A DNA stretch of 64,000 bases from Datura wrightii (Eukaryota; Streptophyta; Magnoliopsida; Solanales; Solanaceae): the NCBI GenBank assembly GCA_035772735.1, contig JASDFA010000006.1, positions 31,909,501-31,973,500 on the forward strand, written 5' to 3'. Of this stretch, positions 36,390-47,737 are shown piece by piece. The position numbers and the translations under genes were made by a program. Within the stretch, counting starts at the first letter, position 1. Each line of letters begins with the position of its first letter. The notes beneath the pieces were generated by a model that saw only the letters and a list, made by a program, of their open reading frames with translations, made no database searches and was not told the origin of the DNA.

Positions 36390-37775
36390 TGTAACTCCCT
36401 ATATTTTCAGGGTAGGTTTGAACTCATTAAAGGCTCGTGGTTAGTCTTCGATAGTATTAGATATGTGTTACATTAATCATAAATGGTTCTATAAATCAAT
36501 TTGGGGTATAAAGGTTGCTCTAATGCCAATGCAAGTTGAAAAGTACAAGAAAAATCAGAAATTTCAATTGAACTTGCACGAGGTCTATAGTCAAGCTTGT
36601 ATAATCCCTATTTGGTTGGGAATTTTAGAGAAGTTTGTGCATGAAAGTTGTAGCCCTTTAAAATATATTTTCAGCCATATAATGATCAGGTCAATCCGAA
36701 TTATGAACAAAAAATTATGGATGATTTACTAAAGGCTATCCAGGTAGTCGCAAATTTGATATATGACTCGTATACCATATATGCAATCGTATATTAAACC
36801 GTAAGTGGTAAGCCGAAATCTTAGCCCATTGGAATAAAATTGAGGACCTAAAATATGAACTTTATTCAAATATACGGCCTGTGTGTGGTGGAATACATGA
36901 AATACGGGCCGTATATCATATATATTATCCATATATCACAAACATATCAAGTGTATACTAGTGTATGTCAGAAATGTTTATGCCTCCAAAGTTGAATAAG
37001 GATCATAGGCCAAAAGTATGGCTAGTATATGGTGGTCGCAAGTCAAAATCTGTTTAAAAAAAACTATATATACCTATTTTGGACTTCTGCGCACGGGATG
37101 ATATTCCCCAGTAAAATAAATTGTTGTGTTAGTCCCCAGGACGATTAACCTTCAGGAATGATGTTCTCCGGTAAAACACTTTTGAGAAATAGGATCCTTC
37201 TTGCTACTCTCTCATTTCTTCTTTTTGGTTTTCCCATGAGCTGACATATGTTTACTTTTCGATTTTATCTCCATTGGTGAAATAATGAGCTTTTACTAAT
37301 TTTGACCTTGAGTGGTCTAACATGATTTTTGAACAAAATGACTTGAAGTTTATAAATTGTTCATTATCGAAAATTATGCTAAGTTTCATGATTTACTCTA
37401 TCACTGGATTTGAATTGTTTCATTATAACTGTGTTATCCTAATTATTATTATTATTATGACTATTTTGTTTATATGAATTCTTGCCCCAAAGACATTTAC
37501 TGACTACCCAGTACTCAAGCATACCGTCATTGTTTTTGGTAGTGTATTAGGTGATGAGAAGGAGCAGCTTCCAGCTTACAAGACGCTTAGGAGAGACTTG
37601 CTATTCATCAAACTTTTGGTGAGCCCGCATTCTCGTTCGTGGGTGTCATTGACTATTTTACTTGCTTTATTATATTTTTGAGTTGTGTCTCGAGTTGGTT
37701 ATTCTTTTCTTAGAGGCTCCTTAGATAGATATTGTATCATGAGAGTTACTGGAGTCATTTCTTAATTCGCGGGGG
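36390..37775 (+). repeat. E4 3' LTR, 3' end missing
   Basis: It opens TGTAACTCCC. The U3 part contains ATATACGGCC at 36870-36879 and its exact reverse complement GGCCGTATAT at 36907-36916, plus related CGTATA words around 36770-36800. Positions 37095-37760 match the 5' LTR. Similarity ends near GGGGGCATAC at about 37775, before the LTR terminus. Confidence 0.8.
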
Positions 37776-39638
37776 CATACTGCTATATTTAGTTGCTGGA
37801 AATATTTACAAGATTGAAGTAGGTACATGCGTTACATGGAGTTATATTGCATTATTTTTTTTAAAATCGTTATTATGTAGAATATAAAGAAGCTATGGTG
37901 TATTTAGTCGTCGTCGTTTTAGTTTGTTTAAGCGAATAGGGAAAAGTACAAAAGGGTACTCTTTTCAAATATATATATCGTCCTTTTGCTTCTTGTAATT
38001 ATAACAGGCTTGAGTGTCCGTCGTTGGTGGATTTAGTAGTATATGAAAAATGATTCACTGACTTGCACAATGATGTAAAATGAAATATATACATATTTTG
38101 GTAAAATAGAAGAATCAATTGCTGGAGTAGTACTGTAGGGTTGTTGCTTTGTCAAAAGCCTATGTAACATCACTTTAGGAGCAAATAATATTCATTTGAT
38201 TTAATGTTGTGAAGGAAATTCCCAATGGGAGGAGAGAAAAGTAGCATTAATGTGTACGTTATAGTCATTGCATGAAGGAAATGGGAAGCATTTACATTTC
38301 CCAAAGAGAATCGAATCATTCTTCCTTTCTTTTTGCTTTTTCACAGTTTGCTACAGCTCTCTTTACCACTCCCCAAGAAAATGGTGGGTGGTTTCCTTTG
38401 TTTGGGTTGGGGGAGGGGGTACTTAAATTATTATTATGATGATGATATTTAATCTCTTTGTTGTTCATTTTTGTATTTGATTATATTATCTTTCGCTTAG
38501 CTAGTTTGACGTAAATAAAGATTTTTGGTGCAAATTTTATTTTAATTTAATTAAATTTCAAAATAAATATTAAATATTATATAAAAAATAAAAATAAATT
38601 TTTTGTTATAATTATCGAGTGTTTGATAAGTTTGATTAATTTATATTTGTATGGAGAAACGCTCCCTACTTGGGGCTTTTGTTACATCAGATTTTTAACA
38701 CTTTCTTTAGTTTAATTTATTTTTATGATTTTAATTTGGAATGACATTTAAGAAAGTAAATAAAATTTTTGTATTTTGTAATTTTAAATTAAAAATATGT
38801 AGAATGTATTAAAATATTTTTTAATATTATGATCTTAAATAAGTCATGTTGAAATTTAAAATTAAAGAATTATAAAAAAAATAAGATATTTTTATTAAAA
38901 TAAAAATAAAAATAAAAATAAAAATAAATTAATTAAATTGAAAAAAGAAGAAGATTGTGTTATCAAATTTTATATATGCAGTCAGAGGACGAAAATTATA
39001 ATTATAAGTTGATGGTGTATGTCAAAAATATTCTTTTGACACACTCGACTGGTAGTTTTGAAAATGAGTCCATGCTTACTTTAATTTATGTGATGTAATT
39101 TAGCTTAATATAAAATTTAAAAAATATGAGAAGATTTTTAAAATTTTTGATATAAAATAAGTTATAGATGTTCATGTGACTATAAATCATCTCATTTGAA
39201 ATAGATATTTTAAAATTAAATTACTACCAAATATATTAATATATTCTTTTTCTTTTCACTAACTAAAACATAAAACGTATCATATAGATTGTGACAAAAA
39301 AATATTTCATATGAAAATACATATTTTCAAGTACAAGTACGTAATTTTTACATGTGCTATCTATAAGGAATAGTGCTCAGTAGTACTTTATTTTACAATA
39401 TTAGTTGTTAATATTATTAAAAATATTTATTTTAAAATATAATTTATTTATAAAATTAAAATAAAATTAATTAATTTTTTTTAATTTTACTCTTAAAATT
39501 AATTATTTTTTAAAATAAATAATATTGATTACATGGAAAAGAGTTAATAATAAATTAGTAAAAAAACACTTTTTATTTAGGATTTGTTAAATGACATGTA
39601 AAAAAATGTGATGGAAAGAGTATTCCCTCGGGTCCATT
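37776..39638. other. AT-rich intergenic DNA, no gene seen
   Basis: The retroelement block ends here. The stretch contains short AT-rich microsatellites, for example (AAAAT)n at 38896-38930, and half-sites resembling Stowaway MITE ends (AATTTATGTGATG near 39085). No open frame has domain support. A short start-like context near 38381 (AAAATGGTGGG) leads only to a 20-odd-codon frame. Confidence 0.5.
38896..38930. repeat. (AAAAT)n microsatellite
   Basis: About six consecutive A-rich TAAAA/ATAAA units lie in AT-rich intergenic DNA. Confidence 0.85.
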
Positions 39639-40187
39639 AAGGGCTGCGTATCGATCGGTTCGGTTCGATTTTGAAAGTTATTTATTTTATTTATCGGTTA
39701 TCAATTTGCAGACATGCTAAACCATTTAAAAACTGTTAAGATATCGGTTTATCGGTTATTGATCGTTATCGATTTGGTTATCGGGTTAACCAATAAGATC
39801 TCACATGAAAAATCTCATAAGTCATAATATGTTTAGCTAGAAAAAAGTGGGCGAAAAGAGAAAAAACATATAGAATTAACTTAACTAAAATAGTCAACTT
39901 TAATTTAAATTAAAACATCATCCCCTTCACTTTTTATCGACACTCATTTCATCTTCTTGTTTGGATACTTCATATATTGAAGGTTAAAATTATAATTTAA
40001 TAAATTATTATCGGGTTATTAGTCAACTTGTTAAAAAAAGTGGTCAAACCAATAACCGAACCAATAACCCATAACTTGAGATAGTAAATTGATAGTCAAA
40101 CAGTTAAACCAACGACCCAAATCATTAATCCAATAACTCAATTATCGGTTCGAGTTATTGATTTAACCATTAATTTACACACCCCTA
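39639..40187. repeat. Foldback repeat, possible hAT-like MITE
   Basis: The segment of about 550 bp has near-complementary ends: AGGGCTGCGTA at 39640-39650 and TACACACCCCT at 40176-40186, matching in 9 of 11 positions. Inside, words such as ATCGGTTATCGG on the left and AACCGAACCAATAACC on the right are mutually complementary, so it can fold back on itself. The ends resemble hAT-type termini (AGGGGTG). I did not find a convincing 8-bp target duplication. Confidence 0.45.
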
Positions 40188-40514
40188 GTTCATCATTACT
40201 CGGTGTCGTTTGACTTAGCATACTCAAAAAAATAATAAATAAAATGATTATTTTACTATATCATTCAAGTCATTTAAATGTTAAAAAATAAATAATATTG
40301 AATAATATGATTAACTTAGATATAAAATAATAAATTATTATTTAATTTTTTAAAAAATAAATATTTATTTTTTGTAGGGAGACGGAGGGATTATTATATT
40401 TCTTTGCAATTCTTCATTTGAAAAATTATGTTTTTGTGGTGCTTCTTTTTACTCTTCTGAGTGTTCCATTAATTTCTTGGAGAATGGTGTGCTTGGTGGT
40501 TCCTGTCTTTACAC

Positions 40515-40612
40515 CTAAAAGAAGAGAAAGAGAGAGAGAAAAAGAGTGATTCAGAAAAACAAATACAATAAGAATGGAGAGAAGAGAGAGAGAGGGGGGG
40601 GGGGGGGGGGGG
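40515..40612 (+). repeat. (GA)n tract ending in a run of 19 G
   Basis: Purine-only repeats of GA type (40515-40593) lead into an uninterrupted run of 19 G (40594-40612). The frames crossing it (40469-40684 on minus, 40546-40842 on plus) are low-complexity artefacts. Confidence 0.85.
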
Positions 40613-40912
40613 AAAAGAAAAATGACAGCAAAAAAGCCAAGGCAGTGCTTGGAATAAAAAGAAAAGAGAGAGTATTACATACACTAAAAAGAAAAGATGG
40701 TCAAATTGGACCTCGAAGACTACCTATGCCATCATCAGCTTCGACTATCTTTATCGAAAATCTACCATTTTCACTTTCTTCCATTTTGAAAATCATCCAC
40801 CCTCTTCTCCTTTTTTTTCCTGCGATATCCGAAATTTATTAATTTAATTTCTTTAAATATCATTTAATATACATTAATTTAATTAATTTAAATTTATATT
40901 AGTAAGAAGTAT

Positions 40913-41195
40913 ATCATCATATATATTTAAAATTCTTTATTTCTATGTCTATATTCGAAAACTCTAATTAAAAATAAAAATAATTTTAAAAATTTACCAT
41001 CCCATCATTTTGATTGATCGAACTTATCATCCACCTATTAAAAATAAATTCAAAATTTAAAATCTCAATCATCATATATACTAAAAATTCTTCATTTCTA
41101 AGTTTATATATGAAATTTCTAATTAAAAATAAATATGATCACAAAAATTTACCATCCAACCATTCTGAAAGATTGAATTATCATCCACCCTTCAA
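40913..41195 (+). repeat. 155-bp tandem duplication
   Basis: A unit beginning ATCATCATATATA starts at 40913 and again at 41068. Both copies contain ATTTACCATCC and TTATCATCCACC at matching offsets. The second copy fades near 41195. The open frame 41014-41337 lies across it and has no domain. Confidence 0.78.
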
Positions 41196-41230
41196 AAACG
41201 TATTCATATTTAAATTTATGAAATTTTATA

Positions 41231-41462
41231 ACTTTTTTATTCTAATTTATGTGATATATTTTTTTAATCAGTTTAAAAAGATATATTTTTATATATATAA
41301 TAACAATACAATATTAAAATACTCATTTCACTCTTAATGAAATTATTTATAGTTACACAAACATCTATTGACTTATTTTAAATCATAAATTTTAAAAAAA
41401 ATTCTATATTTTTTAAACTCCGTACCCAATCAAAATACATCACATAAATTAGAACAGAAGAA
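41231..41462. repeat. Stowaway-like MITE
   Basis: Terminal inverted repeats are visible: TTCTAATTTATGTGATATA at 41240-41258, and a right end whose complement reads TTCTAATTTATGTGATGTA, 18 of 19 matching. This end sequence resembles a common plant Tc1/mariner-type MITE terminus. The length is about 230 bp and the core is AT-rich and non-coding. Confidence 0.68.
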
Positions 41463-42680
41463 ATAATAATTTTAAATTAATATATAATAACAATTAAAAA
41501 TTTAAATAATTTTTTAAAAAATTATTAAGTTCAGGTTAACTCGGTGGATTCGCCCTTACCACCCTCAAGGTCATCTCACAATATTTCCTTTATTTTATTA
41601 TATCTCACATTCATATATGTTCTTGTTAGTATTAAATAAAAAAGAAAAAGATATCTAACGTACTTACATAGATGCTGTAGCCATGCAACTTTAACTTCGG
41701 CTTCGATTTCAGCTTCGAATACGTCCATTTTACGAAATCTGACACACACACGAGTGCACAATCACCTCACCCCTACCCTCCACAACCCTCAATATATATA
41801 TTTAATCTTTCTAGAATAGATTATATAGTTAAATGTATTGTGCTGAGTTTATGATTTTCTATTTTTTATTTTTTCTGCATCTGCTAAAGGATATATGCAT
41901 TTTTATGATACATATATATTTGATGTATAATTATTGAAGGATTTTACCATCAAACATTTCTCTTATCCGGGCCAGGAGGTGGGGGTGGGGGTACAAGGGA
42001 AAGGGATTGGCGTCTGGTGACTGTATATCTTAAAATGACCAATTAACCCCTGTTTCTTTCTGATGCAAATTTTAATGATGTAAAACATTTACACAATTAA
42101 TTTTTTTTAATGATATATATATATATATAGTCTAATATAATTTTGGCGAATCTAAAATAGATTTTTCAATGGGTCCTAACTTTAAATGAAAATATATTCT
42201 CTTAAGTTAAAGCCAAAGTTTTTTACGCTATTAATATAATTAAATATGGTATAACCGATTACTTATTATTTATTTTACATTACCCAGTCGCTGATTTTTT
42301 TTTTTAAAGTGATTTGATTGTATGAATTTCTTATACTATCAATATATAAACTGAAGCTTGATAAAAAAAAATGTTAATTAATAACCTGTTAAAAATGACA
42401 ACTAACGTACTCATAGCATATTAACTGCAATGATGGTGTTAAAAAATATACACTGAGAGTGTGTAACTTAAATCCATCTTAATATGTAAAGTTTAAGTCC
42501 GATACATCATTAGTGTAAATAATTTTTTTACATTTTAGGTGATTAAAGAACATTTGCAGATAAATATTTTTAATATGTGAGATTTAAATTTTTAAAAACA
42601 AGATATGTTATTTATTATGTACAACAACTAAAGATGATTTAATGGTGCAAAATTATTTACCCTCATGATATATATATTTT

Positions 42681-42925
42681 TTTTCATTCATTTTTATTTA
42701 TTCAATATTAATTTGATACGTTATTTAAGAAGCAATAAATAGAATAACAATATTATTATATTACTTTTTGATTATAATAAATTTAATATTTTAAAAAATA
42801 CACTGACAAATGAATATAGTTAATAATAACAATAAATTATTTCTTAATTTTTTAAATTGAATAAATAAAAATGGACGCCTACTTTTAATATCGTGGACAA
42901 GTAAAATTAACGGAGAGAATACTAA
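42681..42925. repeat. Inverted-repeat element, probable Stowaway-like MITE
   Basis: CATTCATTTTTATTTATTCAA near 42686 is mirrored by TTGAATAAATAAAAATGGACG near 42856. The right flank ACAAGTAAAATTAACGGAGAG (42898-42918), read in reverse complement, resembles a Stowaway terminus (CTCTCCGTTAATTTTACTTG). Exact ends are uncertain. Confidence 0.5.
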
Positions 42926-42992
42926 ACCATTTCATTTATTGCGACCTATACTAAAATCTTATTAATTTCCACCTATTTATAGCCAATGTGAT

Positions 42993-43250
42993 GGTCCTTC
43001 GGTCCATTTTACTTTTCATAATTACTAATCAAAAATACTTGACATTCTAAAAATCAAGATAAATTAGTTATGGTTTCCTCATTTGTCCTTGCTCTAATAA
43101 ATATGAAGAGAGATTAATATATATGGTGAAAGAAAATCATATTAAATCAAAATAAAAAATAAATATAAATAATAAATCTAAATTATTTTTTAATTAACAT
43201 ATTTTTAAAGAACATGAAAAAATAAATATGACAAAGTAAAATAGGTCTGA
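42993..43250. repeat. Stowaway-like MITE
   Basis: The left end GGTCCATTTTACTTTTCATA (43001-43020) pairs with a right end at 43228-43247, whose complement reads GACCTATTTTACTTTGTCAT. The length of about 255 bp and the CTTCGGTCC-type start fit Stowaway MITEs, which move with Tc1/mariner transposases. Confidence 0.68.
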
Positions 43251-45215
43251 AAAAATAATTATTTAAACCCCACCTCCACTTTGGAAACCATTAATTATCT
43301 AGCAAAGGGATTGTTACTATTTCTTGAACGACTCAAGATTGAACTCACATTTAACATAGTTTTTTTAAATTTTTAAAATAAGTGATATTATTTTTTTATT
43401 TTATTTTAAAATAAATAATATTTTATATTATCAAAAAATTAATAATAATATTTTTTTAATTTTATTTTTATTTAAATAAATAATAATTGTACATAATTAA
43501 AAAATTATATCTTTTTAAGATATATATTAAAAATAAAGTAATAAAATAAATTTTATTTTTAAAAAATAAATAATTTTTTTTAAAAGAATATGTTTAAATT
43601 AAAAGAATCACCAATTTTAAAATGGAGTGAGCAGAAGAGATCTGGAACTAAATATTCTCCCTTACAAATGACCATGAGGAATAAAGTAATTTGGTCATAG
43701 TAGTGTAGTTTATAAAATGACTAACCCACCCTTACCTCGGTTTGATATAAAGAAAGATGTGTTCAATGAGTGTCCTTTTGACTTACTTATACAACTTTGA
43801 CCTTCAAGTACAAAATTGGAATATTCAAAAATTATTAAAGGGATGACAATTTTTTCCCATGTATAGCGACGTACCGTTACCACAATACTACACATTGTGG
43901 GACTCTTTTTTACTTTTGAAAGGGAGACATGACCCCTCCTCTGCAGGTGAATTTTGAGATAAGAGTAAGTTGTGGGGGGTCAATTTTGAGAAGCATAAAT
44001 AGACGGAATATTCATGTTGTCTGTCTCCAAATCTAAACCTATATATTTAGCTCATTTTCATTCTTATATATCCAATCACGAGCCACCATGCGAGCAACTT
44101 TGCCATGCGGGACATATGTGGGACCCAAGATGTCGGCCACGTAAGCAAATTAAGGGCCCTAAAATGATTCAGTCAAACGTTTTTTTTAATGCTTCAAAGT
44201 GTTCTCATGCATGCATTAAACAGATCATGTCATTAATTCCTTTCACTTTGTGTTTTAGTGAGTTGTATGTTGTGAATCAATCATACCACTCTTGATATTA
44301 TCTGAAGTAGTAACGTTGAAGTATCATACTTGTTTTTTAAGAATAAAGATCAAATAAAAGGAACTCAGTGCCACATTTAAAGAACTAGTAAAAGAAAATG
44401 GAAAATGAAATCATAGAACAGTATTTGCCACATTTACGGAATTAGTAAAAAGAATGATCTAATTCAGTGCCATGTCAATGTAAATTTAAATACTATTTCA
44501 AGACAAAGGAAAAGGAAATTACTATTAATTTGTCACTGTATAAACTCCCAAAACTTATAAGTAATTTTGGTGCACATTTTCTACTCTTTGAACATCAAAG
44601 AGTTACGAATACAATAATTTATTAATATTATTCTTGTTACCGATGCAATAAGTAGATTTTACAATTTTTTCACGAAAATAAAAATGGGCGGATGATAGAT
44701 CAATAAATATGTATGCATATTGAATAGTCTAATAGTAATTGTTAATTTTTGCATTAAAATTCGTATAATTTAGTTTTAGCATAAGTTGTGAGTCAACTAA
44801 ACGATAGTAATACTTCATGAAAGTTGATGGGAATATTTTCAAGAAGGGTATAGATGGAATTTCATTATGGACTTTGTTTGGTATATATTGTTTTCATGGC
44901 TTCCACGCACATATATCCATTTTCCTATCTCTTGAAGCCTTAAAAGATGAGAACTTTATCAAATTTGACAAATATATCCATTATCTTTAGAATCCAACGT
45001 TAATTTTTTTTTATTATTATTTTTTTTTTGGGGAAATATCGCTTTTCTTTTCTTTTTTTTTTTACTACAACTCCACTATTCTTTTATTTTATTTTTTATT
45101 TTATTTTCTTTTTAGTAAGGATTACTGTTTAAAGGGAGGCTAATATAATTAAGCTAAGTGAAAGAATAATATCCACCGCTGCCTTTATCCTCTCGAAGTT
45201 CGAGGAAGTTCTCAG

Positions 45216-45224
45216 TATATATAG
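45216..45224 (+). promoter_or_regulatory. TATA box of the zinc-finger gene
   Basis: TATATATAG lies in the context CTCAGTATATATAGATC. A start site about 30 bases downstream (around 45250) would give a leader containing CT-rich and CAA-rich stretches typical of plant 5' UTRs. Just upstream the word GAAGTTC occurs twice, 10 bases apart (45196 and 45206). This is predicted from sequence only. Confidence 0.55.
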
Positions 45225-45365
45225 ATCTGCAAACAACACCAAAAATCCACAAGTTCAATATCTCTTCTTCGCCTGCAAACAACAGCTAGCAAAGTTATTA
45301 TTTAAAGCCAGTACTAGCTTAGCTCATTTTGTGTTCTATTTGTTCTAATTTATATTTCTTCCAAG

Positions 45366-45998
45366 GTCAGCATTAATTTCCCCTCGTTCATGCAACTCAT
45401 TTCTTGAAATATTTTTCCTTGAAGTGATCACTTATCTATCCCTATTCTTTTTCTCTTCTTTTCTTAATGGTGTAGTTAGTGAGTGCTAAGGAGAAGATTG
45501 GCTTTAAACTTTTGTTGTATATCTTCGGTTCCAAAATATTCAGGACAACTTTTTTGCTTAGAAAACGTAATTTGAACGTGCAGTTGTCGTTTGAAAATTT
45601 TCTTTAGAATATCTTATTTCTCCCCACTATTCATTTTAAAAGAAAAACACAAAAAATGGAAACATATATTTTCTTTCCATTTTCCTTTTAATTGTTTTGT
45701 ACATCCAAGAAAATGAATTTTTGCGTAATCACGTATTTATATTGATTTTTGCCATGCAGTGTTTTTCTGACGTGTTCAAGTGAGTTCAGTATTTTTTTTA
45801 TCACAAAATATAAATATATGAATAACTATTAAAATTTCAAATTCTGAATTCATAATTACAAAACTGCAGTTGATGAATCCAATCAAGTAGTGAAAATATA
45901 AATATTAAACCCGTCAAGTTCAAAATTTAGATCCTTCCGTATAATACGACCAACTTTCTCAAAAATATTTTAAATTGCTTCTCCTTTTCTTATTGTAG
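45366..45998 (+). other. Predicted 5'-leader intron of the zinc-finger gene
   Basis: A possible donor CCAAG|GTCAGC at 45366 and a strong acceptor TTTTCTTATTGTAG ending at 45998 lie just before the start codon context GAAAATGAGC. The enclosed sequence is AT-rich, as plant introns are. The acceptor is the more secure end. An alternative donor near 45473 is possible. Confidence 0.5.
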
Positions 45999-46002
45999 GA
46001 AA

Positions 46003-47052
46003 ATGAGCAGACCAGGAGATTGGAATTGCAGGTCATGCCAACACTTGAACTTCCAAAGGAGAGACTCATGCCAGAGATGTGGAGAGCCAAGACACGGTGG
46101 TGCCCATGAATTCGGCAGTTGTTTTGGCGGGAGAGGAGGAGGAAGCTCCTCTCCTTTCGGCTTCAGTACCGGGCCTGATGTAAGGCCCGGTGACTGGTAC
46201 TGCAATGTCGGAAATTGCGGTGCGCACAACTTTGCCAGCCGCTCTAGCTGCTTCAAGTGTGGTGCTTTTAAGGATGAATCCTCAGGCGGCTGCGGTGGCG
46301 GCGGCGGCTTTGACGCTGAACACATGATGTCGTCGCGCCCGAGAGGCTTTGGCTTCGGAGGTGCAAGTGGCGGTAGCCGCTCTGGATGGAAGTCTGGTGA
46401 CTGGATTTGCACCAGGTAAACCCAATACAATTAGCAGTCAGTAATTTCGCCACCTTGGTGCCTAAGTAAACCATATATTTTAACTTGTTACACCATATGG
46501 GCACATTAGATTAGATTATCTTTAGATGAAATAATAATATAAATATTTTTTATATATACTGCCAGTTTTATATAAATTAATTATACCTCAAAAATAAGTA
46601 AATATAACTTTGTATATATGAGAGAAACTAACATATATATATATATATATATATATATGGGGTTCAACTTCCTCTTCTCCCTTCCTAGTCAAAAAGAACA
46701 CTTAAAAGATGGTTAGATTTAGTTACCAAAACTTTATGTAAAGTAGTTTCTGTCTGGTTTGAATATATAACACCCGGGCATAAACAAGAATGATACAACT
46801 ATTGGCTTTCAAAATGAGTATGGCCATCGAGTTAGGTAAAATAAATATTAAGTGTGAAAAATTGTCGTGCATGTTAAGAAGTTACTAATAAATACTTGAA
46901 TATTTAGGTTACTTTATTTTTTGTGGCCCAATGTAAGAATGTTTGGAATTATTAACAGGCTAGGGTGTAATGAGCACAACTTTGCCAGCAGGATGGAGTG
47001 TTTCAGATGCAATGCACCTAGGGACATAGCTGGTAACAAGTCTTCATATTAA
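46003..47052 (+). CDS. RanBP2-type zinc-finger protein, three fingers, RNA-binding (168 aa)
   Basis: Proposed joins are 46003-46415 and 46959-47052. The start MSRPGDWNCRSC follows a strong intron acceptor. Three fingers fit W-X-C-X2-4-C-X3-N-X6-C-X2-C: residues 7-26 (C9, C12, C23, C26), 65-86 (C67, C72, C83, C86) and 134-155 (C136, C141, C152, C155), each with the conserved Asn. Gly/Ser-rich linkers separate them. The intron splits the Arg codon just inside finger 3 (donor CCAG|GTAAAC, acceptor ATTAACAG|G), and the second exon restores a perfect finger. From memory, the layout matches the small plant three-finger proteins such as Arabidopsis At3g15680. Animal relatives (ZRANB2) bind single-stranded RNA at GGU-containing sites, so RNA binding is inferred. 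It is the only clearly intact host gene here. A second splice choice would alter the tail from residue 164. Confidence 0.9.
46416..46958 (+). other. Coding intron of the zinc-finger gene
   Basis: This phase-2 intron of 543 bp has GT at 46416 and AG at 46957-46958. It is AT-rich and contains an (AT)13 run at 46633-46658. Reading through it would stop the protein at once (TAA at 46418), before the last two cysteine pairs of finger 3 are complete. Confidence 0.85.
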
Positions 47053-47530
47053 TTCATCATTGATTCTCCATTTTTGGGTAATTAATCAAAACTCATTTTT
47101 CCCTCTTAATTAATTTTACAAAAAGAAGTATACCCCTATATATATATATATTCTTTTACCCTAATTAATAATAATATATGAATATTTCTTCAGGTTTTGC
47201 AGTCTAAGAGAGAATCAAGCTAGAAAGACGTGAAGAAGAAGATGATGATATCGGAAGAAGATCTTCTCTTTTTGCCCTATCAAATCCTACCTGCTCTCTT
47301 TTCTTTCTTTTCTTTTTTTTGGTTTCTCTTTTTCCCCCTTAATATTTTGATATTTATATTATTCACTTGTAGGAATCTTTAGATGAATTATGATCTCAAA
47401 GAAAAAGAAAAAAAAAATCCGAGTGGAGCAGAATCTTTATTTCGCGAGCTTTATTAGGTATTAAATGTAGCCTTGTACTTCCTGCTGCTTGTTTCAAGCT
47501 AGTATTTAGTATCAATGTGTGTTATTTGAG
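47053..47530 (+). other. 3' untranslated region of the zinc-finger gene, with possible alternative intron
   Basis: After the stop at 47050-47052 the sequence is T-rich. A second GT...AG pair (donor at 47033, acceptor ending 47193) could remove 161 bases and move the stop to 47205-47207. The 3' end is placed roughly, in the region of GT- and T-rich words near 47515-47530. No canonical AATAAA is obvious. Confidence 0.4.
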
Positions 47531-47737
47531 AAAGAGCTTCTTCCTTTGGCTAATGAATTCTTTTTCTTTTGTTTTCTTTCTTTTTTTAAAAAAATTCCAC
47601 TTCGATATTTCTTAAAAGAAAAGAAAAAAACGAAAAGATGCACGTATATGGATCAGTAGAAAAAGAATTGCACTTGTTGAACTTATGCATTGAGATTATT
47701 TTCTTATTTGGATTTTATATATACACATACTTTATAC

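Larger units (their letters stand above)
23771..37775 (+). mobile_element. E4: old Ty3/gypsy element interrupted by E5 and LTR fragment F
   Basis: Two similar same-orientation LTR parts, 24395-25321 and 37095-37775, bracket a primer-binding site, an N-terminal gag, a long foreign block (26325-33738), and then RT to chromodomain followed by a polypurine tract. The pol resumes in mid-RT at 33739, so about 2 kb of gag, protease and RT were lost at the foreign block. Assigning both halves to one element is inference from orientation, LTR similarity and similarly advanced decay. Confidence 0.75.
41463..45215. other. AT-rich intergenic DNA upstream of the zinc-finger gene
   Basis: Apart from the MITEs listed separately I see only AT-rich DNA, short (TA)n runs (near 42113-42129) and poly-T tracts (45008-45062). 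Open frames at 41576-41761 (-), 43710-43895 (-) and 44014-44295 (+) have no recognisable domain. The stretch directly upstream of 45216 would contain the promoter of the zinc-finger gene. Confidence 0.5.

Noticed and set aside
36463..36932. Frames in the E4 3' LTR
   Set aside because: Located inside the LTR after the polypurine tract; no domain.
38340..38450. Possible start of another gene (AAAATGGTGGGTGG)
   Set aside because: The frame closes after about 20 codons and no splice partner or domain is seen.
41014..41337. 107-codon plus-strand frame
   Set aside because: AT-rich, Ile/Lys/Phe/Asn-rich composition, spans a tandem duplication and a MITE edge; no domain.
45190..45210. Heat-shock element upstream of the zinc-finger gene
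   Set aside because: GAA and TTC blocks are spaced by one base, not the two required, so it is not a canonical element.
45990..46504. Long minus-strand frames opposite the zinc-finger exon (45990-46430 and 46268-46504)
   Set aside because: They are the complement of the Gly/Ser-rich exon, giving a Pro-rich low-complexity product. The plus strand has three exact zinc fingers.
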